DNA from: Grosmannia clavigera kw1407
Lineage: Eukaryota > Ascomycota > Sordariomycetes > Ophiostomatales > Ophiostomataceae
NCBI RefSeq assembly: GCF_000143105.1
Contig: NW_014040560.1
Span: 1,674,001 to 1,738,000 of the forward strand
DNA length: 64,000 bases
Reading direction: 5' to 3'
In this document: in pieces, positions 46,501-56,047 of the stretch
How positions within the stretch are numbered: position 1 is the stretch's first letter
Layout: each line of letters starts with the position of its first letter
The notes under the pieces: model-generated
Told to the model about the DNA's origin: nothing
Database searches by the model: none
Seen by the model: the letters and a program-made list of their open reading frames with translations, nothing else
Translations under genes and position numbers: made by a program

Positions 46501-46711
46501 AACGACCACATTAGCTGCCAAGGCCAGACTGGAGATCATACAAAGTATGTGGTATGGTTGTGGATACACAAAATGACTCTTGTATATCAAAAAGGAGGTG
46601 GGTAGTTTCTCACCCCATCCATTGTTCAGGAGGCGGCAGATTGGGCGGCTTGACACATAATGGCGATAGACGGAGGCGAAGAAGTGCTTCTGGGGTGTAC
46701 CTGGAAGCCAT
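43504..46711 (-). CDS. eIF4E-transporter (4E-T)-like mRNA regulator, with an apparent frame break
   Basis: Exon 1 (46614-46711) encodes MASRYTPEALLRLR, containing the YxxxxLL eIF4E-binding motif, and ends EQWMG. Exon 2 is 46352-46485. After a probable 81-bp intron (46271-46351), exon 3 starts at 46270 with SEEIVLGPPKLGFAS. The middle is Arg/Asp/Gly-rich with DRTDRT repeats and reaches REPEWLDEPAP, a motif like the PEW segment of 4E-T proteins. The frame then stops at 45423, while a second frame starting at 45426 continues for 640 residues (GGHTEEDLRRFMEAMKG, a long Gln tract, Met/Gly/Pro repeats). The two frames overlap by a few bases and belong to one protein. Family members bind eIF4E in P-bodies and repress translation. 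The C-terminal stop overlaps a GTAAGT, so a further short exon is possible. Confidence 0.78.
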
Positions 46712-47465
46712 TGTTATAGGGGGAAAGAGAACATTCGAGTTTGGGTGGTAGAGCAGGGTCAGCGCTTGCTGCCCTTTTTGGGTGAGGCTTCGTTCCGGCC
46801 GAGGGAGAGGCAAATATAGGCCGATAGATACAGACTCGAGGTCCAGAGCGGAAGGGGGCGTCGAGTTGGGCAAAGCAGAGAGGCAATAGGGCCAGATGGC
46901 GGTGAGTGTTTGCAAGACGGCCGACAACTTTCCAGATGGACGTAGAGAGGTCAAAAGTAAGAGGGAATCGTGGAGAGGCGTCCAGAAGAGGACAAAATTT
47001 AGGCGCGAGGGCTAGCCACTGCCAATATTCGGCGTGTGCGATGCGACGCAGCAGGACGAATACTCGACGTGCTCGCGGTGCGGTGAGGTCAGCTGGATGG
47101 GATCGTGCAGAGATGTGCGCAGAATGTGCTTTCAAATGGCTTCTTCCTCGTTGTGTGTGTGGTTTTTTATGCGTTTGTTTTTATTTCTTTTTTTTTGTGA
47201 TGCTTCGAGTCGGATGAAAATGGCAAATGGCCTAAGCAGGCAAGATGGTTTGGCTGGCAGGAGCGACCGATAGAGTCAGGCGCCCCCAAAGACGATGTCG
47301 GCCAGCCAGTCTAATCCGCCACCTAATGGGTGAAAGCACGTGGTCCGTGCACAAAGTGGAGGTCATGACTAATGATTCCCCTGCGACCAAAAAAGGACGT
47401 TCCAACAATCTAACACGCTTTTGAACATTGCTACTCCGTATAAGCCGACCATGCACACCACCCTT
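46712..47465. other. Spacer between the 4E-T-like start and URB1 3' end
   Basis: A 754-bp stretch holding the 4E-T-like promoter and leader and the URB1 3' region. A TACTCCGTAT element lies at 47432-47441, close to the URB1 stop. No gene seen. Confidence 0.5.
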
Positions 47466-50400
47466 CTATGAAGTACGTAAATTACGGATGCTTTCCTGTA
47501 TGCCGTGCATGCTCCAGTTTTCCACGCGCTCCTGGTCGCTGGTTTCCCACAGCCTCTGCAGGAGTGCCCGAACAATGCGTGCCTCCTCTCCGTCGCCCTT
47601 GGCATCTGTGGCACGTTCTGCCGCCATGGGCTTGTCGTCCTCGCCGGCCGCTGTCGCCTTGCGCGCAGCAAGCCAGCTGATGATGCCGGACCGCGTGATC
47701 AATGTGGTGCTGCCGCCCTCGATCGATGCTGCCCGGCACAGGATCCGCAGCACCTGTCGCCGAAGTGGGAAGCGCAGGTATGGGTTCGAGGCCACCGACA
47801 GCATGGTCTCAAAGAGTCTCCGCGTCCGGAAGAGGCCGACGTCTGCCGGCGTCCGCAGGCTGTCGAGCAGATAGGCCAGCAGCCAGTTAATCTCGGCGTA
47901 GTAGGAGTCGTCTTCCGTCGGCCCGTCATGCACAATGTTGTGCACGAGTGGGAAGTTTCCGAGTCGCCAAATCGGGCCGGCCGTCAAGAATGCGTTCACC
48001 TTGCCGTAGAGCCGGTGCAACGGATTGCGCAGCGCATCCAAGGCATGGCATGCAAACGACAGGATATGGCTGGGCAGAGGCAGGTTCGCCGTGTCCTGGT
48101 CGGCCGTCCATGCCCGAGCAGACGCAACCAGCTCGGACAGCAGCAGCCAGGTCTGGTCCTTCTCGGCATACGTCGACTCTCGGATCTTGGCCGCCATCTT
48201 GGCCAGGTTCACAAGCGCCTCTTTCCGTATGCTGGTGTGCTCGGATGCCAGCAGCATGATCAGCGATGCCGCATAGCCTTCTTCGACCAGCTCGTCGGCC
48301 GGCCGATTGGCCCATTTGGCGAGTGCTGCGTTGTCCAGCTCGGAAACCGGCGCCAGCTCCAGCAGATCCTCTAATGACTCCTGGTCGTCCAAGTTATCTT
48401 TGGCGCCTCCTGCCTTCTCGGATGTCTTGCTGTCGTCCGCAGCGGCATCCTCACCCGACGCCGGACTCGACCGTTCTTTGGCCTTGGAGGACCGTTTTGG
48501 CAGGCCTTTAGCCAGCTTAGCCGCAGCACGTGATCCATCTGGGAAGGCACTCGAAGCTTTCTTGAAAATGGGTTTGAGAGACGTTTTGCTGCCGCTGCAA
48601 CCCTCAAAATACCGCAGAACAAAGTCGGCAAGGGAGTTCAGCGTGGCTTCGCTTGCACCGTTGGCAGTAGCAAAGGACAGCTGCTCGGCTATGGTCATCG
48701 TGATCGGATCGACTGCATCGCCGCTTTTCGCTCCCTCCCCGGAAAGGTCTTGCAGCATTTCAATGTACTTGATCGGAGCCATGGCACAGCGGACGGCACA
48801 ATTGTCGACAAACGTCCAGACAGAGTCGGTTGAGGGTGTTGCACCTGTTTGTAGTAGTTGCTGCAAGCTGCCGAACAGTGCTGACAGGCCAGAAGAGCCG
48901 GCTGCAGACAGCACGATTTCCTGCTCTCTTGCCACGAATTCGAGCATCTCTCGAACTTTGTTCAGAACCAAGTCGGCAGGCGCTTCTGTGTAGACCTTGA
49001 CGAGCGCCACAAACGGCGACGTAGTGAGGCCTTCCGCCTTGGAAAACCACCGCATAGCCGGCGAGTATCCGGCAATGGCCAGGAGATTTTCGAGCTCCAT
49101 CAGCTTGAGCACCTTGTCCTGGGGTGAGCCTTCGTACTGATTCGCCTGGCGAAGTACGGTGAAGAGAGAGGAGGACACGTCAAACCTGGCCAGTAAGGCC
49201 ACCTGGGGGGTGACTTCGTAGCAGAGACGCAGCACGCGGCTGGCCGCCTCGCGGTAGAGAAGATCGTCTTCGGCAATACCCCGGTAGGTGTTGATGATGT
49301 CTTTCATGGGCGAACACCGACGGCAGAACTCGTCGATGACCCTGCGAGAAGACTCCGCCCAGAGGGACTCGGCCGGGTAACTCTTTGCGGCCTCGTCGTG
49401 CATCTGGAGAGCCGCGCGAAGCTTCTCGAGGGAGATTGCGAGCAAGCGGACGGCGAAGAACGGGGCCAGCTTCGACTTGTGGTTCAGGCAACGCCCAAGA
49501 ATCTTCTGTGACAGGGGCAGGGGAAGGATGTTGTCCACGACGACCGAAGTCGGCGGCGGAATGTGTGCATACTTCTGCCGGCTGCCAAAGTACGGGGGCA
49601 AGTCCACGCGGATGGTATTGAACAAGAGCGTAGAGAAGCCGACCCAGGTGGCCGAGATCTTGGGCTCGAAGGTGAACGACTTCTTGTTGATAAAGTACCA
49701 GGCTATGAGCTCTGGGGCTTCCTTGAAAACGGCGATCAGCAGCTCGCTCTGCCGCGTGCTGTACCACGGCCGCAATGTGGCGATGAGGTCGGACAGAGCC
49801 AGATTGTGCACAGGCACCTCGTTGATAAACTTGTCCATCCACACGATTCGGTCGAGACCACTTCCGCCTCCGCTGCCCAGGGGATCTGTGTTGGCTGTCG
49901 AGACAGTTGATGGAGCTGTGTCCGGCTCTGCGCCCTTGGGGTAGCAGCCGTACTGGTCTCGCAGAACACCCGCGGTTGGCGACGTGCATGCGTGCAGCAG
50001 AAACTGGTGAGCAGCATCCGAGACGGAAGTCCGGTTGGCTCCACCAGATTCCTCGTCATCAGCAGCCGCGCTGTTGTCGTGTGCATAACTGTAGAGGCTG
50101 GCAATCTGAACGAGCGTTGCCGAGTTGAGCAGCCTTGCCTTTACCATTCTCGACAACTTCCTGTCGCGCATCACATGGCTCTGCAGGCTCTCCAGAAGAT
50201 CATGCACCACGTACGGTGGGTCGTCTCTGATCGTCCTCGTCAAGGCTCCGACAATATCGCGCTGAGAGAGAAGTTCGGCCTTGGCCTCAGGGTGGAGGAA
50301 CTTGAGAGTCGCCAGGAAGAATCGGACCGCGTTTGTCCGCGCCGATGTCCTCTTTGCGTCTTCGATGCCTTCTCCCAGGAACTTGATGCCCATGTTCCGG

Positions 50401-51093
50401 GCCAGCAGGCGGAATGTGAAGTTTCGCGCACGGAAAAGGGCCTTGGCCACGGCACCACCATCAAACGTGACGACCTCGCGCAGCATGCGCAAAGTCGGTG
50501 ATATGATAAACTCCTTGCTCTTTTCGGCCGACAGGTTCTTGGCGATCAAGTCCAGCTGCTGCGGCAGAAGCAGCGTGCGGCAGATTCCGAGGCCAATGGG
50601 AGCCAGCTCGAGCACATGTGATATATACTTGAGCAGCAGAGCCAGCACCACGGGCACGGCCGACCTGACGCTGTCGTTGTCCAGTTTTGCAGCAAAGCTC
50701 CAGCTGTCCATGATATCTGCGAGAAAGACGGGTTCGGTGTTGTCTGCATCATCGCCGTTGTCACCGTTGCTCTCCGTCCTCGGACTGGTCGATCGGAGGT
50801 AGCCATGCAGAATGGCGACATCTTCTGGCGTGCGCTTTTCGGCGTCATTGATGCGGTCTAGAAGCACTTTGAACGATTGCAGTCCTGCGATTGAAATTAG
50901 CGCCCAGCTCCCCAGAACAAGGGAAAGTTGGCTCACCATGGCGAGCCTTCTGGATGTCCTGGTCAAAGGACAGGAGCTGCATCAGTTGTCTCGCCGAGAG
51001 AATGGCTTCAAACGTCGGTGCCTCGTGCACCACTCGAATCCTCTTCCTGGCTACACCGTCTCCTTCCGGAGCGGTTGACCTCCTCTTCCGCAT
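47466..51093 (-). CDS. URB1: URB1/Npa1 60S ribosome biogenesis protein
   Basis: Two exons: 50937-51093 and 47466-50884, joined over a 52-bp intron as KARH-GLQSFKVLLDRI; 1191 residues. The start MRKRRSTAPEGDGVARKRIRV has a basic nucleolar-type signal. The N-terminal region (ILHGYLRSTSP, then KYISHVLELAPIGLGICRTLLLP and NFTFRLLARNMGIKFLGEGIEDAKRTSARTNAVRFFLA, here in parts) matches the Npa1 domain. Further helical-repeat sequence and a C-terminal NopRA1-like region (NAFLTAGPIWRLGNFPLVHNI) follow. The protein organises early pre-60S particles in the nucleolus. It is shorter than the yeast protein but in the range of filamentous fungal versions. It shares a 629-bp divergent promoter with the isomerase gene. 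Confidence 0.93.
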
Positions 51094-51722
51094 ATTGGCT
51101 CGATTTCTGGTCTTCCAACGGGGATATGCTTCCTGCAACCGAAATGATCCTGCCGGGCGAAAAAAGAGCTTAGTTGCTAAAATTTTGGCGGTGACATATT
51201 CTGCCGGCCTCGACCGCCTCCGATAGCATGCACTTACAGTCCGCCCAATGCATTCTGCCTATCGCGGTCGTTAGCGAAGCCGTCATGTATCCAGTGGGCA
51301 GCCGAGTCTGCGCACTGGGCTTGATAGCATGTTCCACGATACCATTGAATTGGTGGGCTCAGCCGGGATGGGAGCAACCCCGCTTACTGGATGCAGCTAG
51401 TGCATCTGCCAGCTGACCGATGGCTCAACGAACATAATCTTACTTGTGCCCGTCTCGATGCAGAAATATCGCCAGCAAGTGACCTGTCTCTGCTCTCCCG
51501 TTTTCGTCCGCTTCTTCTGTGCCGCAGAGACTGAAATCGAGTGATTTCTATTGGCAGCCTTCCTTACTGCCTCTTTCCCCTATGCTCAAGCCCATCTGGA
51601 GACAGAGCACCAGGGCTGCCTACAACTTGCCGAGAGCAGCACCGATCCTGAGAGCTTTCTCTTGCGCAACATTCAAACGCCCCCTCCTCTCTTGCGATTT
51701 TCACCCTTACCGCCGCGCAAGC
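51094..51722. other. Divergent promoter of URB1 and IDI1
   Basis: A 629-bp spacer with a pyrimidine-rich stretch before the isomerase start. An in-frame upstream ATG at 51582 opens a basic 47-residue extension of the isomerase frame. Confidence 0.55.
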
Positions 51723-52655
51723 ATGTCTACAACAACAACCGTAGCGACGACCACAACGGCCACGATGACGGGCATCACGGCAGACACCATCCTGAAGCTG
51801 TTCCCAGACATTGACACCAGCGGTGAGGCCCTCGAGGGCCATGACGAGGAGCAGATTAGGCTGATGGACGAGGCGTGCATTGTTCTGGACGAGAATGACG
51901 CCCCAATTGGCAAGGCGAGCAAGAAGATCTGTACGTGTCCTGAGAGAGAAGGGGATGCAAGGAGATGACGCATGTGTAAGAGACAGGACGATGACTAACA
52001 AATTCCAGGCCATCTTATGACCAACATTGACCGCGGCCTGCTGCACCGGGCTTTTTCCGTCTTCCTGTTTGACGAGCAGAACCGGCTGCTGCTGCAGCAA
52101 AGGGCAACGGAAAAGATCACGTTTCCCGACATGTGGACCAACACGTGCTGCTCGCACCCGCTGGCCATGCCGAGCGAGACCGGTGCCACACTTCCAGAGT
52201 CGGTCGCCGGCGTCAAGCGGGCGGCCCAGCGCAAGCTGGACCACGAGCTGGGCATACCGGCGGCGCAGGTGCCCATCGACGACTTCCGCTTCCTGACTCG
52301 CATACACTACAAAGCGCCTAGCGATGGCAAATGGGGCGAGCACGAGAGTATGTATTTCTTGCTTTTGTTGTTCTGTTCCAGTTGTCTTGGTTGGTCTTGG
52401 TACATGCTGACTAAGCATGTAGTCGACTACATCCTGTTCATCAAGGCCAAGGTTGACCTGGCGGTGAACGAAAATGAGGTGCAGGCAACGCGCTACGTGA
52501 CGCCAGACGAGCTCAAGGCCTTATTTGAGGACCCCAAGCTGAGCTTCACGCCGTGGTTCAAGCTGATCTGTAACTCGATGCTCTTTGAGTGGTGGCAGAA
52601 CCTGGACTCGGGCCTGGACAAGTTCACCAATGAGCAGGAGATCCGGCGGATGTAG
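51723..52655 (+). CDS. IDI1: Isopentenyl-diphosphate delta-isomerase
   Basis: Three exons: 51723-51930, 52009-52347 and 52423-52655; introns of 78 and 75 bp; 259 residues. The joins read SKKIC-HLMTNID and GEHE-IDYILF. The N-terminus is a Thr-rich run (MSTTTTVATTTT). The NUDIX-type core shows HRAFSVFLFDEQNRLLLQQRA, the catalytic Cys region WTNTCCSHPL, AAQRKLDHELGI with the metal-binding Glu, and the WGEHE segment. The C-terminal WFKLICNSMLFEWW is also typical. The enzyme interconverts IPP and DMAPP, feeding sterol, dolichol, ubiquinone and prenylation pathways. I start at the Met used by most fungal homologues. An upstream in-frame ATG at 51582 could add a presequence-like extension. Confidence 0.96.
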
Positions 52656-54016
52656 ACAGCGCGACTGTCTTTGCTGCACGGCTGTTCTACTTCGCCACTG
52701 CCGGCCATGTCTCTCTGCTTCCGTGCGCCCGATATCCGCTCTCCACGCTGGGAGCACTGCAAAAAAAGAAGAAACGATGACGAAAAAGAAAAAGAAAAAG
52801 AAAAAAAAGATACCTGCCACCTAATCCTTGTTCCCTTTTTTGCCTGTACAGAGCTGAATCCACCACGCATGCGTCTCCCGTCCTGTAAAGTGTCACGCGC
52901 CAGCCAGGAAAAAGAAAACCATGCATATGAGACCGGAACATAGACGAGAAAGCCGAATCTGCCACAGCCACCCATCGCCTTCTCTCTCCACGCCCTGTGC
53001 GACAAATCTGTGCGAGGTGTGAGACTGTAAGCCAATCTCGTGCAACCCCGGCCGGCTCCCAGCGTTTCTGCCAACACACCGACGGCCACGTAACAGGCCC
53101 TGCTTGGTCCAGACTAATGCATGATCGAGAGTCCCAGAGTCTCCGAGTCTCAGCCAGCAGCACCACGTCTGAGCCTTGCCGAGGCCACGCCTGTGTCTGT
53201 CTGCATACGAGGACATCACCTGAGCAACGTGCATGTGCTCGTACACCGTTCTCCACCGTCGTTCTGCTCTCCCGCCACAGGCCATCTCTGTCTATGCTCA
53301 GCTGTCGGCCATTCTGTATGGCGTCATGCAGTATGCGGCCGAAAGGGCGGTCTCTCTCCCAAGCCTCGCAGACAGTTCATCCTCTTCACGTCCAGAGTCA
53401 GGTGTGCTGCAGTGCGCCAAAGCTGCATGCTGTGGCCCCCCTGCACGCCATGTTGTCCCATTGCTGTCGTATCGTCCTTCAGGGCCGTTGGTTGCCCGAC
53501 GGCTCCCCAAAACCGGTTGATCGCCCCTTTTGTCGTCCTCTTGCCCTCTTTCTCCTTCTCTCTCCTTTTCTTCGTCTGTAGCCTTACCATCTTGTCACTT
53601 TCCGTATTGCAGACACCAAGATACTGCAAACCCATCAAACTTGTTGGGGGCATCCTCCAAAACTCAGCTGCCTCTGGTCCATTCGTATTTACCAAAGCAA
53701 CACCTTCACTCTGCCACACAAGCGACGTCTGGACTGCCTGCACTTTGCTTCGATTGCACCCCGAATCTCTCACAGCTCTTATCTGCTCCTCTGCACAGAT
53801 AGACGAATGTCTCTTGAAATCCGCACATCCCTCCACTGCCTTCGTCATCCGGCTCGCTTTATGCCCATTTCACGATCGCAACTCTCGAGAGAGCATACAG
53901 GAGACGGCATAGAAAATATAAATTAGACATTAGACGCTCTTCCGTATGTGGCAGCACCTGGATCCCGCTCTTCTTCCGACAGCGAAACTGACATTGTATT
54001 TCAGACGAAGCCCAGC
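52656..54016. other. Intergenic region between IDI1 and the acetyltransferase gene
   Basis: About 1.36 kb with an A-rich stretch at 52778-52810 near the probable IDI1 3' end and a C/T-rich stretch leading to the next gene. A 263-codon open frame at 53121-53912 has Cys/Ser-rich composition and no motif, and I do not call it. Confidence 0.5.
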
Positions 54017-54958
54017 ATGGCGTCGTTGAGCAGCAGTACCACCATCACGACCGTTTCTGCCTCCGCCGTCTCGGATGACCACGATCTGCCGGTGCCCCCG
54101 TCTCTCGTGCCGGCCCAGTGGCAGGACACCGTGCGGGTCATCGGCATGTCGGAGTGTCGCGAGGCCGCTCTGTCGCTGTCGCACGCCTTTGCCGCCGATG
54201 CCTTGTCGCTGTACCTGGTCCCGTCCGCGGACGAGGAGCGAGGTCCTGGTCTTGGTCGTGGCCGCGGTCGCGGTGGCCGGCTTCACTCAGCCGAGGACCG
54301 CTGGCGGCTGCACGTCAACATCATGACCTACATCGTGGCGTCGGTGGCACTCAACGGCATCGTCACCACCATCGGCCCCGACTACGATGGCGTGGCACTC
54401 TGGCTGGGCCCCGGCCAAAGCGTCGATGGCTGGTGGACAAGCCTGCGCAGCGGCCTTTGGCGTCTGCACCTCCAGCTGTCGCCCGAGGGCCACCGACGCT
54501 ACTACGACGAGCTGATGCCGCTGCTGCACCAGACCAAGATCGAGGTCATGGGCGGTGGCAGCGGCAGCAGCAGCGGCAGCAGCTCCAAACACGCTGACAA
54601 CAGCTACTACCTGCTGTATCTGGGGACGAAGCCCAGCGCCCGACGTCGCGGCTACGCCCAAAAGCTGCTCGAACACGTGTTTGTCAAGGTGAGAGAGGCG
54701 GACCGACGGAGAAGAAGTCTGGGAACGAAAGCAAGCGTGGGTCTTTGTGCTAATCCGATTGCCAAGGCCGATGCAGAAAAACGCCCGATCTACCTCGAGT
54801 CGAGCTCCGCGACCAACAACCGGTTCTACAGCAAGTTCGGCTTCGAATACAAAAAGGACATCTCCCTCGTCCGCGGAAAAACGCCAGTCGGCCTTTCCAT
54901 CATGGTTCGTGGGCCGCAGACGGCCATCAGCAAGAAGCTCAGCGTTGAGCACGTATAG
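54017..54958 (+). CDS. GNAT-family N-acetyltransferase
   Basis: Two exons: 54017-54688 and 54767-54958, 287 residues. I start at the first in-frame ATG (MASLSSST). The acetyl-CoA-binding motif A is YYLLYLGTKPSARRRGYAQKLLEHV, with RRRGYA fitting the R/Q-x-x-G-x-G/A loop. Motif B is RPIYLESSSATNNRFYSKFGFE. The 78-bp intron (GTGAGA...CCAAG) splits motif A from motif B; its removal restores the usual LLEHVFVK-ADAEKRPIYLES spacing. The intron is a multiple of three with no stop, so retention would insert 26 residues. The N-terminal half (IMTYIVASVALNGIVTTIGPDYDGVALWLGPG) resembles fungal GNAT proteins of unknown substrate. It converges on regulator 2. Confidence 0.88.
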   Translation: MASLSSSTTITTVSASAVSDDHDLPVPPSLVPAQWQDTVRVIGMSECREAALSLSHAFAADALSLYLVPSADEERGPGLGRGRGRGGRLHSAEDRWRLHVNIMTYIVASVALNGIVTTIGPDYDGVALWLGPGQSVDGWWTSLRSGLWRLHLQLSPEGHRRYYDELMPLLHQTKIEVMGGGSGSSSGSSSKHADNSYYLLYLGTKPSARRRGYAQKLLEHVFVKVREADRRRRSLGTKASVGLCANPIAKADAEKRPIYLESSSATNNRFYSKFGFEYKKDISLVRGKTPVGLSIMVRGPQTAISKKLSVEHV

Positions 54959-56047
54959 ACTGTTTGCTACTTAGATCTTGTCTCTTCTTTACTTAGTCGT
55001 CTTGTCTGTCTTGTCTCTATCTTACTTCTCCTCTCATTGCCCAACAGATTGATATACCGTAGTGGATATACCGTAGTGGGACTTTCTCTGCTCGTTTTTG
55101 AAATACTTTTCTTCTCAACCCTCATTTTCATCATGTTCACTATGCGTGCTGGCTGGCACACTTTAAGGATCTTGAAGCCCAATAGTGGGCAAGACATATC
55201 CGGTCTCTCATTGCCTCCCTATTCTAGAAGCTCGGTCTCGGATGATAATAGTATAAGAGCTACCCACAATATCCATCATAAAGACCACCGGTAAAAAAAC
55301 AGAAATCAAATATAAATCCATAACCAACAAGCGCTCCCCCAGGATATGGCAAAACCGAACCCGAGTGCAAAATCCAAAAGTCAACCTAAAGGGCACAAAC
55401 AGATACCAAATACCGATTGAACAAAAAGGGGACATGAAAATTAGAAAGCATAGATCAGAAGAGGAACTACCCTGGAAACTCGAAAAACTGGAAAAAAGCA
55501 GCCCAACAAAAACGAGCAGAGAGATCTCCGGCACAACTAAACGGTGCATATTGCTCAGCTATTCCGCCCCTTTTATAGTTCCCTATACCCGCACCCTCCC
55601 CCCTCCCCACTGAGTCCAGATCTTGCCCTCCCAAATATGGCTGCCAACAATCAATGGCATTGCGCGCTTTTCCGATAAGAAAGTCATAACGGCCGAGATC
55701 AAGAACAAATAACAAAGGTTGGTATCTTACAACATGCTCCTGTAGTAGATCTGCTGCACCTAACAGACAGGCCACAGTCCCAGAAGTTCGGGATCATGGG
55801 AAGCAAACCAAGTAGAAGAACAAACTCGAAGGAATAGGAAATTCTATACCAAAATGCCAGACTGATACCGCCGTTCGCTAGCATGCTCCCCCCTTTTGTA
55901 TTCTCGGACCGGCAATACTATGCAATAACATACTCAATCAAGCAAAAGGTATGGATGTCGGTTGAATCAGCGCGTTCTTTAAAAGTTCGACACCTAGAAG
56001 TGTACTCGTTCGAAGAGCTTCGGTCTCGGAGTCGTTGTCTTTTGATG
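54959..56047. other. Convergent spacer between the acetyltransferase and regulator 2
   Basis: About 1.1 kb, AT-rich compared with the coding neighbours, probably 3' untranslated sequence of both genes. No gene or repeat recognised apart from a short direct repeat ATATACCGTAGTGG near 55052-55079. Confidence 0.5.

Noticed and set aside
53121..53912. Plus-strand open frame of 263 codons between IDI1 and the GNAT gene
   Set aside because: The translation is Cys/Ser/Pro-rich without motifs or domains, and the C/T-rich DNA explains the lack of stops.
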